Source: WHSW01 sp963759295 (GTDB lineage Bacteria > Actinomycetota > Thermoleophilia > Solirubrobacterales > 70-9). From it: a DNA stretch of 64,000 bases. Positions within the stretch are counted from its first letter, which is position 1. Every line of letters begins with the position of its first letter. The notes below the pieces were generated by a model, which did no database searches, had not been told where the DNA came from, and saw only the letters and a list, made by a program, of their open reading frames with translations. The position numbers and the translations under genes are program-made. Shown in pieces: positions 55,960 through 64,000 of the stretch. Location: contig CAVWYT010000011.1 of assembly GCA_963759295.1 (NCBI GenBank), positions 441,624 through 505,623 of the forward strand, given 5' to 3'.

Positions 55960-57044
55960 TGGTCGCTGATTCCTTTCTGTATGCGTCGATCAGGATCTCT
56001 GCAACCTCATCCCTGGAGAACTCGTGAGGCGGCTTCTCGCCGGCCTCGAGCATTTCCCGCACCTTGGTCCCGGAGAGGAACAGGTGCGACTCCTGAGGGT
56101 GCGGGCAGGTCTTCGCCGAGCCCATCCCCTCGCACTCGTGACACCAGAACGTGTGCTCGAAGAACAGCGGCGTGATCCCGAGCTCGTCGGTGTCGATGTC
56201 GTCGAAGATCCGCTGCGCGTCGTAGGTGCCGTAGTAGTCGCCGACGCCGGCGTGGTCACGGCCGACGATGAAGTGCGTGCAGCCGTAGTTGCGGCGGATG
56301 ATCGCGTGCAGGACCGCCTCCCGCGGACCGGCGTAATGCATCTTGCCCGGGTTGACCCCGAGCATCACGTGGTCCGGGTGGTAGTACCTCTCCATCAGGA
56401 CCTCGTAGCAGCGCATCCGCACGTCCGCCGGGATGTCGCCCTTCTTCGTCTCCCCGATCAGCGGGTGGATGTAGAGGCCGTCGCAGATCTCGAGCGCCGC
56501 CTTGGTCAGATACTCGTGCGCGCGGTGGATCGGATTGCGGGTCTGGAAGGCGACGATCCGCCTCCAGCCGCGGTCGGCGAACGCCTGCCTGGACTCCGCC
56601 GGGGTCTGGTAGCGGCGCATGAAAGCCTGCTCGTGATCCGGCAGCGCGTCGGCCTCGATCGGGCCGGCCAGGCAGCGGGCGCCCTCGGCGCGGATCGCGG
56701 CCACGCCCGGGGTGCTCGTTGTCGGTCGTCCGGTAGACCTCGGAGGCCTCGAGCTCGACGTCCTTGTCGTAGATCTCCTCCACCGCCAGCCGGCCGAGCG
56801 GCTTGCCGTTCGGGGCGCTGAGCTCGACCACGTCACCGACCGCGCACTCCAGCGCGGTGGCGAGGGTGATCGGGATCGGCCAGATCTCACCGGAGCCGAG
56901 GCGCATGTCCTCGCAAACCGACCCGTGGTCGGCCGAGCCGAGGAAGCCCGTCAGCGGCGCGAAGCCGCCGTTGGCGAGCAGCTCGAAGTCCGACGCCTGG
57001 CGCGAGCTCAGCTCGAGCGCCAGCGCCGTATCGGCGCTAGCCAT
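55952..57044 (-). CDS. sat: sulfate adenylyltransferase (ATP sulfurylase), one frame break
   Basis: About 363 residues, homo-oligomeric Sat/Met3 type. Front LLANGGFAPLTGFLGSADH; active site FQTRNPIHRAHEYL and VGRDHAGVGDYYG. A zinc-site-like Cys/His group CHECEGMGSAKTCPH is present near the C-terminus, as in Thermus and other bacterial Sat. The frame changes near 56712 within the linker between GNEHPG and VAAIRAEGARCLAG (one extra base). ATG 57044 overlaps cysH by eight bases. Confidence 0.92.
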
Positions 57045-57804
57045 GGATGCCGCACTCGGTCCGGTCGGTTCCGGCCCAGCGGCCGGCGCGCTCGTCGGCG
57101 CCCAGCGGGGCGACGGTCGTGCAGGGCATGCATCCGATCGACGGGTAGCCCTGATCGTGAAGTGGGTTGTAGGGCACGTGATGTTCCTTTATGTAGTTCC
57201 AGACTCGCTTTTCGTCCCAATCCGCCAGGGGGTTCAGCTTCCAGAGCCCGAAACGCTCGTCCCAGCTGAACTTCGGTGCGCTTGCGCGGGTCTCGGAGTC
57301 GACCCTGCGGATCCCGGACACCCAGCAACCGACGTCGCCGAGGGCCGTCCGCATCAACTCGACCTTGCGGTCGGCGCAGCAGCCGTCCTGGTCAGGGCGC
57401 AGGAGGTTAGCGGCGCGGCGCTCCTCCTGCTCCGCGAGTGAGAGCTCGGCGAATCGCTCGAGCTCGATTCCGTAGCGCTCCACGAGCCGGTCACGGGTGG
57501 CGTAGGTCTCCGGGAACAGCAGCCCGGTGTCGACGTAGAAGTAGCGAGCTCCCGGGTCCAGCCGCTGCGCGATGTCGACGATCACCGAGCTCGTCTTCTG
57601 AAACGAGATCGCGAACCGCAGGTCGCGGCCGAAGCGCTCGATCGCCCATGCGATCGCCGCCTCGGCGTCCAGCGGCTCCACCTCGGCGCCCAGCTCCGCG
57701 GGATCGACGAGCTCGCCGTCGAGTCGCGCCGGCGCCGGCATCCGCCCGTCCGGGGACGCCGAGGGCAGCGGGGTCTCGATCACGAACGAGTTGGCGCCGC
57801 CCAT
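57037..57804 (-). CDS. cysH: assimilatory APS reductase ([4Fe-4S] CysH)
   Basis: 255 residues. Reduces APS to sulfite with thioredoxin. Substrate region AISFQKTSSVIV and FYVDTGLLFPETYAT; the iron-sulfur ligands are present as GCCADRK and CMPCTT (Cys-Cys ... Cys-x-x-Cys), which marks APS rather than PAPS specificity. C-terminal catalytic Cys in RTECGIHG. ATG 57804 shares one base with the sulfite reductase stop (TGATG). Confidence 0.94.
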   Translation of the reverse strand: MGGANSFVIETPLPSASPDGRMPAPARLDGELVDPAELGAEVEPLDAEAAIAWAIERFGRDLRFAISFQKTSSVIVDIAQRLDPGARYFYVDTGLLFPETYATRDRLVERYGIELERFAELSLAEQEERRAANLLRPDQDGCCADRKVELMRTALGDVGCWVSGIRRVDSETRASAPKFSWDERFGLWKLNPLADWDEKRVWNYIKEHHVPYNPLHDQGYPSIGCMPCTTVAPLGADERAGRWAGTDRTECGIHG

Positions 57805-59693
57805 CAGACCGCGCACTCGCCCTCGCCGCGCTCGACCTTGTAGGGCTCCGATCGGTTCCAGTCGATGAATTGGCTCATGGTCTCGAGGCCGAACTCGGCC
57901 GGAAGGGTGAGGTCGGCCACCTCCGCCTCGAACCGGGGGACGCCGATCCGCTCGACGAAGTCGTTGAACGCCTCGCCGCCGTCGCGCTCGCCCTCGTAGA
58001 GTCGCAGCCAGCGCTCGACCGCCTCCGGCACCCGCTTCGCCGGCAGCCGCGACTTTAGCCGGTGGCCGTAGACGACCTCGCCACCCTCGTAGTTGCCGCC
58101 GAGGTGGGGGATGTAGGCAGGCATCTGGCGACCGCCGACCTTCAGCGAGGCGCCGTAGAAGCCGATGTTCGCGATGTGATGCTGGCTGCAGCCGTTCGGG
58201 CAGCCCGACATCTTGATGTGGACGCGCCTGGTCAGCGGGTCGGTGATCCCCATCGCCTCGACCCGTTCCTGGACCGCTCGGTTGAGCCCCATCGAGCTGG
58301 TGATCCCGAGCTTGCAGCTGTCGGTGCCGGGGCAGGAGACGACGTCGGTGATCTCGTCGGCGCCGGCGTCGTCGAGGCCGAGCTCGCCGAGCCGCGAGTA
58401 GACCTCGTAGAGGGCCTCGTCGCGGACCCAGCGCAGGACGAGGTTCTGATGCACCGTCGTGCGCGCCGAGCCGCCCGTGTACGCGCGCATGATCTGCGCC
58501 AGCCCGCGCAGCTGCTCCGGGGTCAGGTCGCCGCGCGTGACCTTGACCTCGACCACGCTGAAGCCCTCCTGGCGCTGTCGGCGCACGTTGGCCTCCAGGA
58601 AGCGCTCGAACTCGCTGCGATCGCCGTTCGGGCTCGCGGCGGTCGCGGGCGGCGCCGGCGCGTTCGCCTCCTCGTCGATCCCGTAGACGAGGTGGTCGAT
58701 CGAGAAGTCGCGCTCGGTGACCCAGTCGCCCTCGAGCTCCTCGGCGACCAGCTCGCGGAAGGCGTCGATGCCGATCTTGTCGATCAGGACCTTGATCCGC
58801 GCCCTGGCGCGGTTGACGCGCAGCCACTCCTGGCGATCGAAGATCCGGAACACGGCCTCGGAGACCTTCAGGTAATCGCCGTTGTCGAGCTCGACGAAGT
58901 CGTAGAGCGTCGGCGCGATCCGCGGCATGATCGAGGTCCCGCCGCCGACCCGGACCTCGACCCCGCGGACGCCGTCGCGCTCGCGCGGGATGAAGCCGAT
59001 GTCGTGGATGCCGGTGATCGCGACGTCCTCGTCGGTGGCCGTGAACGCCGTCTTCACCTTGCGCGGCATCAGCTGGGTCGTCGGGTGGCGGACGAAGTAG
59101 CGCACGTAGGCGGCCGCGTAGGGGGTGATGTCGAACAGCTCGCCGTCGGTGACCCCGGCGTAGGGGTCGCCGGTGACGTTGCGCACCGTGTTGCCGCAGC
59201 CCTCGCGCGATGAGAGGCCGGCCTCGGAGAGCTCGCGGATCAGCTCCGCGGCCTGGGTCAGGGGGACGTGGTGGATCTGGATGTTCTGCCGCGTGGTGAT
59301 GTGGCCCTTGTCGAGTGGCGCGTGCTTGTCGATCACCGAGGCGAAGGCGTCGAGCTGCTCCGGCGTGACGCCGCCCATCGGCAGCTTCACCCTGATCATC
59401 TGCACGTCGGGCTGGCGCTGCCCGTAGACGCCCTGCTTGAGGCGGAAGCCGATGAACTCGTCCTCCGCGGTCTGGCCGTCGAGGAACTTGGCGGCCTCGG
59501 AGTCGAAGTCGTCGAACTCGCGCTCGAGGATCGGGATCACGTGGCCGGGGACGTTCTCGTAGACCTCGGGGTTGGCGAGCGAGCCGAGCCGGCCCTTGCC
59601 CTCCTGGGGCTTGTCCTCGGCTACGTCGAGCTTGTGCTCGGCGGCGATCCGCCGCTCGGCGGAAGTCGCCTCCGGCGCGGCGGTGGGCTCCAT
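57804..59693 (-). CDS. assimilatory sulfite reductase (ferredoxin type)
   Basis: 629 residues. Six-electron reduction of sulfite to sulfide. Siroheme/[4Fe-4S] ligands CPGTDSCKLG and KMSGCPNGCSQHH; substrate-binding Arg/Lys blocks in REGCGNTVRNVTG and TAFTATDEDVAITG. It has two ferredoxin-like half domains as in the nitrite/sulfite reductase family; the CPG-T and sulfite-type loops favour sulfite. First gene of a five-gene transcript. ATG lies eight bases after a TATTAT -10 element, so the message is probably leaderless. Confidence 0.94.
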   Translation of the reverse strand: MEPTAAPEATSAERRIAAEHKLDVAEDKPQEGKGRLGSLANPEVYENVPGHVIPILEREFDDFDSEAAKFLDGQTAEDEFIGFRLKQGVYGQRQPDVQMIRVKLPMGGVTPEQLDAFASVIDKHAPLDKGHITTRQNIQIHHVPLTQAAELIRELSEAGLSSREGCGNTVRNVTGDPYAGVTDGELFDITPYAAAYVRYFVRHPTTQLMPRKVKTAFTATDEDVAITGIHDIGFIPRERDGVRGVEVRVGGGTSIMPRIAPTLYDFVELDNGDYLKVSEAVFRIFDRQEWLRVNRARARIKVLIDKIGIDAFRELVAEELEGDWVTERDFSIDHLVYGIDEEANAPAPPATAASPNGDRSEFERFLEANVRRQRQEGFSVVEVKVTRGDLTPEQLRGLAQIMRAYTGGSARTTVHQNLVLRWVRDEALYEVYSRLGELGLDDAGADEITDVVSCPGTDSCKLGITSSMGLNRAVQERVEAMGITDPLTRRVHIKMSGCPNGCSQHHIANIGFYGASLKVGGRQMPAYIPHLGGNYEGGEVVYGHRLKSRLPAKRVPEAVERWLRLYEGERDGGEAFNDFVERIGVPRFEAEVADLTLPAEFGLETMSQFIDWNRSEPYKVERGEGECAV

Positions 59694-59701
59694 GCGCGCG
59701 C

Positions 59702-59734
59702 ATAATACACAAATCCCGATTGGGATTTAGGTAT
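59702..59734 (-). promoter_or_regulatory. promoter and 30-bp operator dyad of the sulfate assimilation operon
   Basis: TATTAT (-10, 59702-59707) with a dyad centred at 59719: ATAC..AAATCCC-AATC-GGGATTT..GTAT, 59705-59734. The inner arms are perfect 7-mers. It overlaps the -10 and fills the spacer, the classic place for repression. The Rrf2 protein is the likely binder. Confidence 0.6.
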
Positions 59735-59784
59735 TTAGCCGACGCGGTCTGAGCCCACCGTCGCGGACGCGGCGGGCGCCGGGG

Positions 59785-59994
59785 TCAGTCGATGTCGCTG
59801 CTCTCGATCAGGAACGCGACCCGGACGTGGGCGCGGTACTCGTCGAGGTTCTCGCCTCGGATACCGGTCGAGACGATGTCCACGGCGCGGATGTTGCGCA
59901 GCGAGGACTGGGCCTGGTTGAGCGCCTGCTTCGCCGCGTCGTCGGTCGAGGTCTTCGAGCTGCCGACCAGCTCGATGATCTTCACTACCGCCAC
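59785..59994 (-). CDS. dodecin family flavin-binding protein
   Basis: 69 residues. VVKIIELVGSSKTSTDDAAKQAL, then RNIRAVDIVSTGI and EYRAHVRVAFLIE; the dodecin pattern is complete. Dodecins form dodecamers that store riboflavin/FMN or CoA. Start with GAGGAGAGAGTG upstream. Single gene, between the sulfate operon and accE. Confidence 0.95.
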   Translation of the reverse strand: MAVVKIIELVGSSKTSTDDAAKQALNQAQSSLRNIRAVDIVSTGIRGENLDEYRAHVRVAFLIESSDID

Positions 59995-60101
59995 TCTCTC
60001 CTCCTTGGCTCGTGATCTCGACCGGGAGCTCCGGCCGGTGGGGGTGTTCTATCCCGTTCGGGGCCCGCGGGCAAGGGGTCGGCCGACGGCGGCGGCCGCG
60101 G

Positions 60102-60338
60102 TCAGCGTCGCGCCTGTCCCCAAGAGGAGCCGCTCGGCTGCCGCGCGGCGATCCCCTCCTCGAGGGCGGCGCGTTGCCAGGGGCTCCGGCGCGGCGCCGG
60201 CCGGGCCGTCGGCGCCGTGTCGGCGAGGAAGTGCTCGAGCGCGGCCATGATCGCCGCCGCCTCGGTCTCCGAGGCGCCGCCCGTGACCAGCTCGATTCGC
60301 GGGCGCGGAGGTTTGCGGTTGCCGTTGGAGCCGCTCAT
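60102..60338 (-). CDS. accE: acyl-CoA carboxylase epsilon subunit-like protein
   Basis: 78 residues. PRIELVTGGASETEAAAIMAAL, a disordered Pro/Ala section (TAPTARPAPRR) and SPWQRAALEEGIAARQ. The ELV-G-x-x-(S/T)-E-E/T-x-A-A-(I/L) start and the S-x-W tail are those of the actinobacterial AccE/PccE peptides that bind the carboxylase beta subunit. The beta gene is 1.5 kb away. Confidence 0.72.
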   Translation of the reverse strand: MSGSNGNRKPPRPRIELVTGGASETEAAAIMAALEHFLADTAPTARPAPRRSPWQRAALEEGIAARQPSGSSWGQARR

Positions 60339-60346
60339 CGTGAGGG

Positions 60347-60352
60347 AATCTA
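60347..60352 (-). promoter_or_regulatory. -10-like TAGATT of a leaderless promoter (accE)
   Basis: Eight bases before the ATG at 60338. Confidence 0.45.
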
Positions 60353-60423
60353 ACCTGCACCGGCGATGAGCGCGGAGCCACGACAAGAGAGATTGGCGTG
60401 AGGCGAAGCGCGAGCCGGCTGTG

Positions 60424-61371
60424 ATGGCGGAGGTCCCGGTGTTCGACGCGGACGCGATCCTGGCCGCCGTCTCGCCGGCGGAGGCGCTCGAGCGCACCCG
60501 TCTCGCCTTCGAGCGCCACGCCGCCGGCGACTGGGTGATGCCGCCGAAGGTCTACGTCGACGCCCCGCCCGACGGCGACTTCCGCGCGATGCCGGCGCGC
60601 GGCGAGGGGGTCGCGATCCTCAAGTGGGTGACCTCGTTTCCGCGCAACCCCGCGCGTGGCCTGCCGGTGGTCGCCGGGGCGCTGCTCGTCTCGCGCGCCG
60701 CCACCGGTGAGCTCGAGGCGATCATGGACTGCGCCGCCGTCACCTCGCTGCGCACCGGGGCCGCCGCGGGTGTCTCGGCGCAGGCGCTCGCCTCGCCGCG
60801 GGCGACGACCGCCGGGCTGATCGGCTGCGGCGTCAACGGCGCGGCGGCCGCCCGCTCCCTGCTCGCCGCCGGCTTCTCCCGCGGCGTCTGCGCCGACGCC
60901 CGCCCCGAGGCCGCCGAGGCGTTGGCGGCCGAGCTCGACTGGCGTCCCGGGTCTCGGGAGCAGGCCGCAGCACAGGACGTCGTCGTCACGGTGACGCCCG
61001 CGGACGCACCGGTGATCCAGGCGACCGACCCGCGCCCGGGCCAGCACCTCTCGGTCCTCGGGGCCGACTCCGCCGGCAAGGCCGAGGTCGAGCGGCGCGC
61101 GCTCCGGCGCTGCCGGCTGTTCTGCGACGAGTGGGCCCAGGCGTCGAAGGGCGGCGAGCTCTCGGGGCCGGTGGCCGCCGGCGAGGTCGGGCGCGAGCAG
61201 GTGACCGAGCTCGGCGAGGTGCTGCTCGGCCGCGCCCCGGGCCGCGAGTCCGCGGAGGAGATCACGCTCTTCGACTCGACCGGGCTCGCGATCCAGGACC
61301 TGGCGATCGCGCTCGCGGTGCTCGAGGCGCACCGCGCGGGGCGCCTCGACGTCCCGGCGATCTCGCTCTAG
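60424..61371 (+). CDS. ornithine cyclodeaminase/mu-crystallin family protein
   Basis: 315 residues. AVSPAEALERTRLAFERHA, KWVTSFPRNPARGLP, then AVTSLRTGAAAGVSA and the Rossmann motif GLIGCGVNGAAAARSLL; ends with the family tail FDSTGLAIQDLAIALAVLE. Could be ornithine cyclodeaminase, alanine dehydrogenase or ketimine reductase. ATG at 60424 (a GTG one codon earlier is possible). The stop shares CTAG with the convergent membrane protein gene. Confidence 0.9.
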   Translation: MAEVPVFDADAILAAVSPAEALERTRLAFERHAAGDWVMPPKVYVDAPPDGDFRAMPARGEGVAILKWVTSFPRNPARGLPVVAGALLVSRAATGELEAIMDCAAVTSLRTGAAAGVSAQALASPRATTAGLIGCGVNGAAAARSLLAAGFSRGVCADARPEAAEALAAELDWRPGSREQAAAQDVVVTVTPADAPVIQATDPRPGQHLSVLGADSAGKAEVERRALRRCRLFCDEWAQASKGGELSGPVAAGEVGREQVTELGEVLLGRAPGRESAEEITLFDSTGLAIQDLAIALAVLEAHRAGRLDVPAISL

Positions 61372-61844
61372 TCGAACGACGTCGGCTGGCGGCGCGTCTC
61401 GGCGTCCGGGTCGGCGCGCTCGGTCCCGGCGCCGGGCCCCGATCGCGGCGCGAACGAGATCACCACCGAGACCCGGTTGGTGCTCAGGACCGCGCCGATC
61501 AGCATCGCGATCGCGCCACCGAGCGAGACCCAGGCGCCGCCCTCGAGGTCGGCGCCGATCACCGCCGGCGGGTTGTTGATCATCGCCTCCGCGACCAGGA
61601 TCAGGGCGAGGGCCGAGATCGCCAGCAGCCAGCGCGGATCGACCGCCCGGCCGAGCAGCCCCGATGCCGCGGCGACGGCGAGCAGGGCGGCCACCGCGAG
61701 CAGCGCCAGCAGCAGGTCGACGAGCTCGAACACCGTCCAGGCGGTGACGCCGGGCTCGTACCAATCGAGAAACAGGCCGATGATCAGCGCGACGGCGCCG
61801 AGCGCGACCAGCGCGATTCCCGCGTTGATTCGTGCCGGCGGCAT
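61368..61844 (-). CDS. small four-helix membrane protein of unknown function
   Basis: 158 residues. Helices at INAGIALVALGAVALIIGLFLDW, VFELVDLLLALLAVAALL, WLLAISALALILVAEAM and GGAIAMLIGAVLS; the loop DWYEPGVTAWT is extracytoplasmic. Not recognised. ATG 61844 is chosen over a GTG at 61862 because TAGGGT (61852-61857) sits seven bases upstream as a leaderless promoter. Confidence 0.65.
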   Translation of the reverse strand: MPPARINAGIALVALGAVALIIGLFLDWYEPGVTAWTVFELVDLLLALLAVAALLAVAAASGLLGRAVDPRWLLAISALALILVAEAMINNPPAVIGADLEGGAWVSLGGAIAMLIGAVLSTNRVSVVISFAPRSGPGAGTERADPDAETRRQPTSFD

Positions 61845-61851
61845 CCCGGCC

Positions 61852-61857
61852 ACCCTA
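61852..61857 (-). promoter_or_regulatory. -10-like TAGGGT of a leaderless promoter (membrane protein)
   Basis: Seven bases before the ATG at 61844. Confidence 0.42.
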
Positions 61858-61878
61858 CCCAACCGGCTTCGTTCGCAT

Positions 61879-63447
<1,569 letters not shown>

Positions 63448-63456
63448 AGCGCGGGG

Positions 63457-63462
63457 ATTCTA
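63457..63462 (-). promoter_or_regulatory. -10-like TAGAAT of a leaderless promoter (carboxylase beta)
   Basis: Nine bases before the GTG at 63447; the closest to consensus of the leaderless set. Confidence 0.5.
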
Positions 63463-63502
63463 AGCCCGCCGGGAGACCGTTCGCCTCGGGCTCCGATCCG
63501 TC

Positions 63503-64000
63503 AACATCCGGCCCATCTCCGATCCCCCGCAGAGCAGCAACTACGCCAAGTTTCAGACCACGAATCCGGTCGTGCGCAAGACTGATCGATCGCTTCTACG
63601 AGAGTGCGGCGCTCGTGGAGCCGCTCGCGGCCGCGCTCGGTGCTCGACGCGGGCTGCGGTGAGGGCGAGACGTTGGCGCGGCTCGCTCCAATCCTGCCGT
63701 CGCGCGTCGTCGCCGTCGACATCGACCCCGGAGGCGGTCGCGTTCACCGGCCCGGCGGTTCCCCTGGGCGACGTGTCCCGACAGAGCCTCTAGAGCTGCC
63801 GTTCGCGGACGCCGAGTTCGAGCTCGCGCTCTGCCTCGAGGTCCTCGAGCACCTCGACCACCCGGCCAGGCCGTCGCCGAGCTCGCCCGGGTGAGCGGCG
63901 CGCGGCTCGTCGTCTCCGTCCCGACGAGCCCTGGTTCCGGCCGGGAGCCTGCTCCGCGGCAAGCACCCGGCGACGCTCGGAAACCACCCCGAGCACGTCA
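63503..64000 (+). CDS. class I SAM-dependent methyltransferase (3' partial, frame-broken)
   Basis: Cut by the window end. Reads NYAKFQTTNPVVRKLIDRFYES, then SVLDAGCGEGETLARLA (SAM site), VVAVDIDPEAV, FADAEFELALCLEVLEHLDHP, GARLVVSVP, then ends near GNHPEHV. Frame changes near 63582, 63640, 63728, 63775, 63868 and 63930. No ATG or GTG lies in frame upstream; the start could not be fixed. Confidence 0.7.

Overview
The window is about 70% G+C with dense genes, short gaps and many 1-8 bp overlaps. Several traits point to a deep-branching actinobacterium, most likely of the Thermoleophilia/Solirubrobacterales type: a fused 2-oxoglutarate decarboxylase/E2 (Kgd-like), an acyl-CoA carboxylase epsilon subunit, a decaprenyl-phosphate phosphoribosyltransferase-like UbiA protein, an actinobacterial-style c-di-AMP riboswitch on a cell-wall hydrolase, and many leaderless promoters. 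I saw no rRNA, tRNA, insertion sequence, prophage or CRISPR array, so this looks like ordinary chromosome. The right-edge and left-edge genes are cut by the window.

Layout. 0-7 kb: two polyamine-type ABC importers around a flavin amine oxidase. 7-9 kb: AzlCD exporter and a riboswitch-controlled NlpC/P60-like hydrolase. 9-13 kb: small thiol-fold protein, SDR and aconitase, followed by a 450 bp gene-free stretch with a strong promoter and a predicted structured RNA. 13.5-17.3 kb: VOC protein, CapA-like protein, DUF3817 protein and a secreted sugar dehydrogenase. 17.4-22.4 kb: a lipoyl-E2-E1 fused 2-oxoglutarate dehydrogenase with a free-standing lipoyl protein. 22.4-27.2 kb: fatty acyl reductase, SDR and alkyl-DHAP-synthase-like genes, a possible ether-lipid operon. 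27.3-32 kb: a 2-oxoacid oxidoreductase (gamma, alpha, beta) ending in a flavoprotein-ferredoxin fusion. 32-42.8 kb: UbiA, K+ channel, two acyl-CoA dehydrogenases, citrate synthase, sugar kinase, quinone reductase, RNA helicase, UPF0104 protein. 42.8-52.3 kb: membrane protein, transporter, then a HAD/APH/acyl-CoA dehydrogenase trio matching the three domains of animal ACAD10, PhyH, and a small glycan-type set (glycosyltransferase, methyltransferases, hexapeptide acetyltransferase). 52.3-59.7 kb: sulfur assimilation (TauE-type permease, Rrf2 regulator, PHP phosphatase, CysC, Sat, APS reductase, sulfite reductase). 59.8-64 kb: dodecin, AccE, ornithine-cyclodeaminase-like protein, carboxylase beta subunit and a methyltransferase.

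Together the genes describe central carbon flow (aconitase, citrate synthase, 2-oxoglutarate dehydrogenase), strong acyl-CoA and lipid metabolism, polyamine use and assimilatory sulfate reduction by the APS route. Single-base frame breaks are clustered at 0.5-1.3, 19.5-21.1, 42-51.6, 56.7 and 63.5-64 kb, with one near 30.9 kb, inside genes whose protein sequence is otherwise well conserved. They look more like assembly errors than decay, and coordinates of those genes are given from inferred start to inferred stop.
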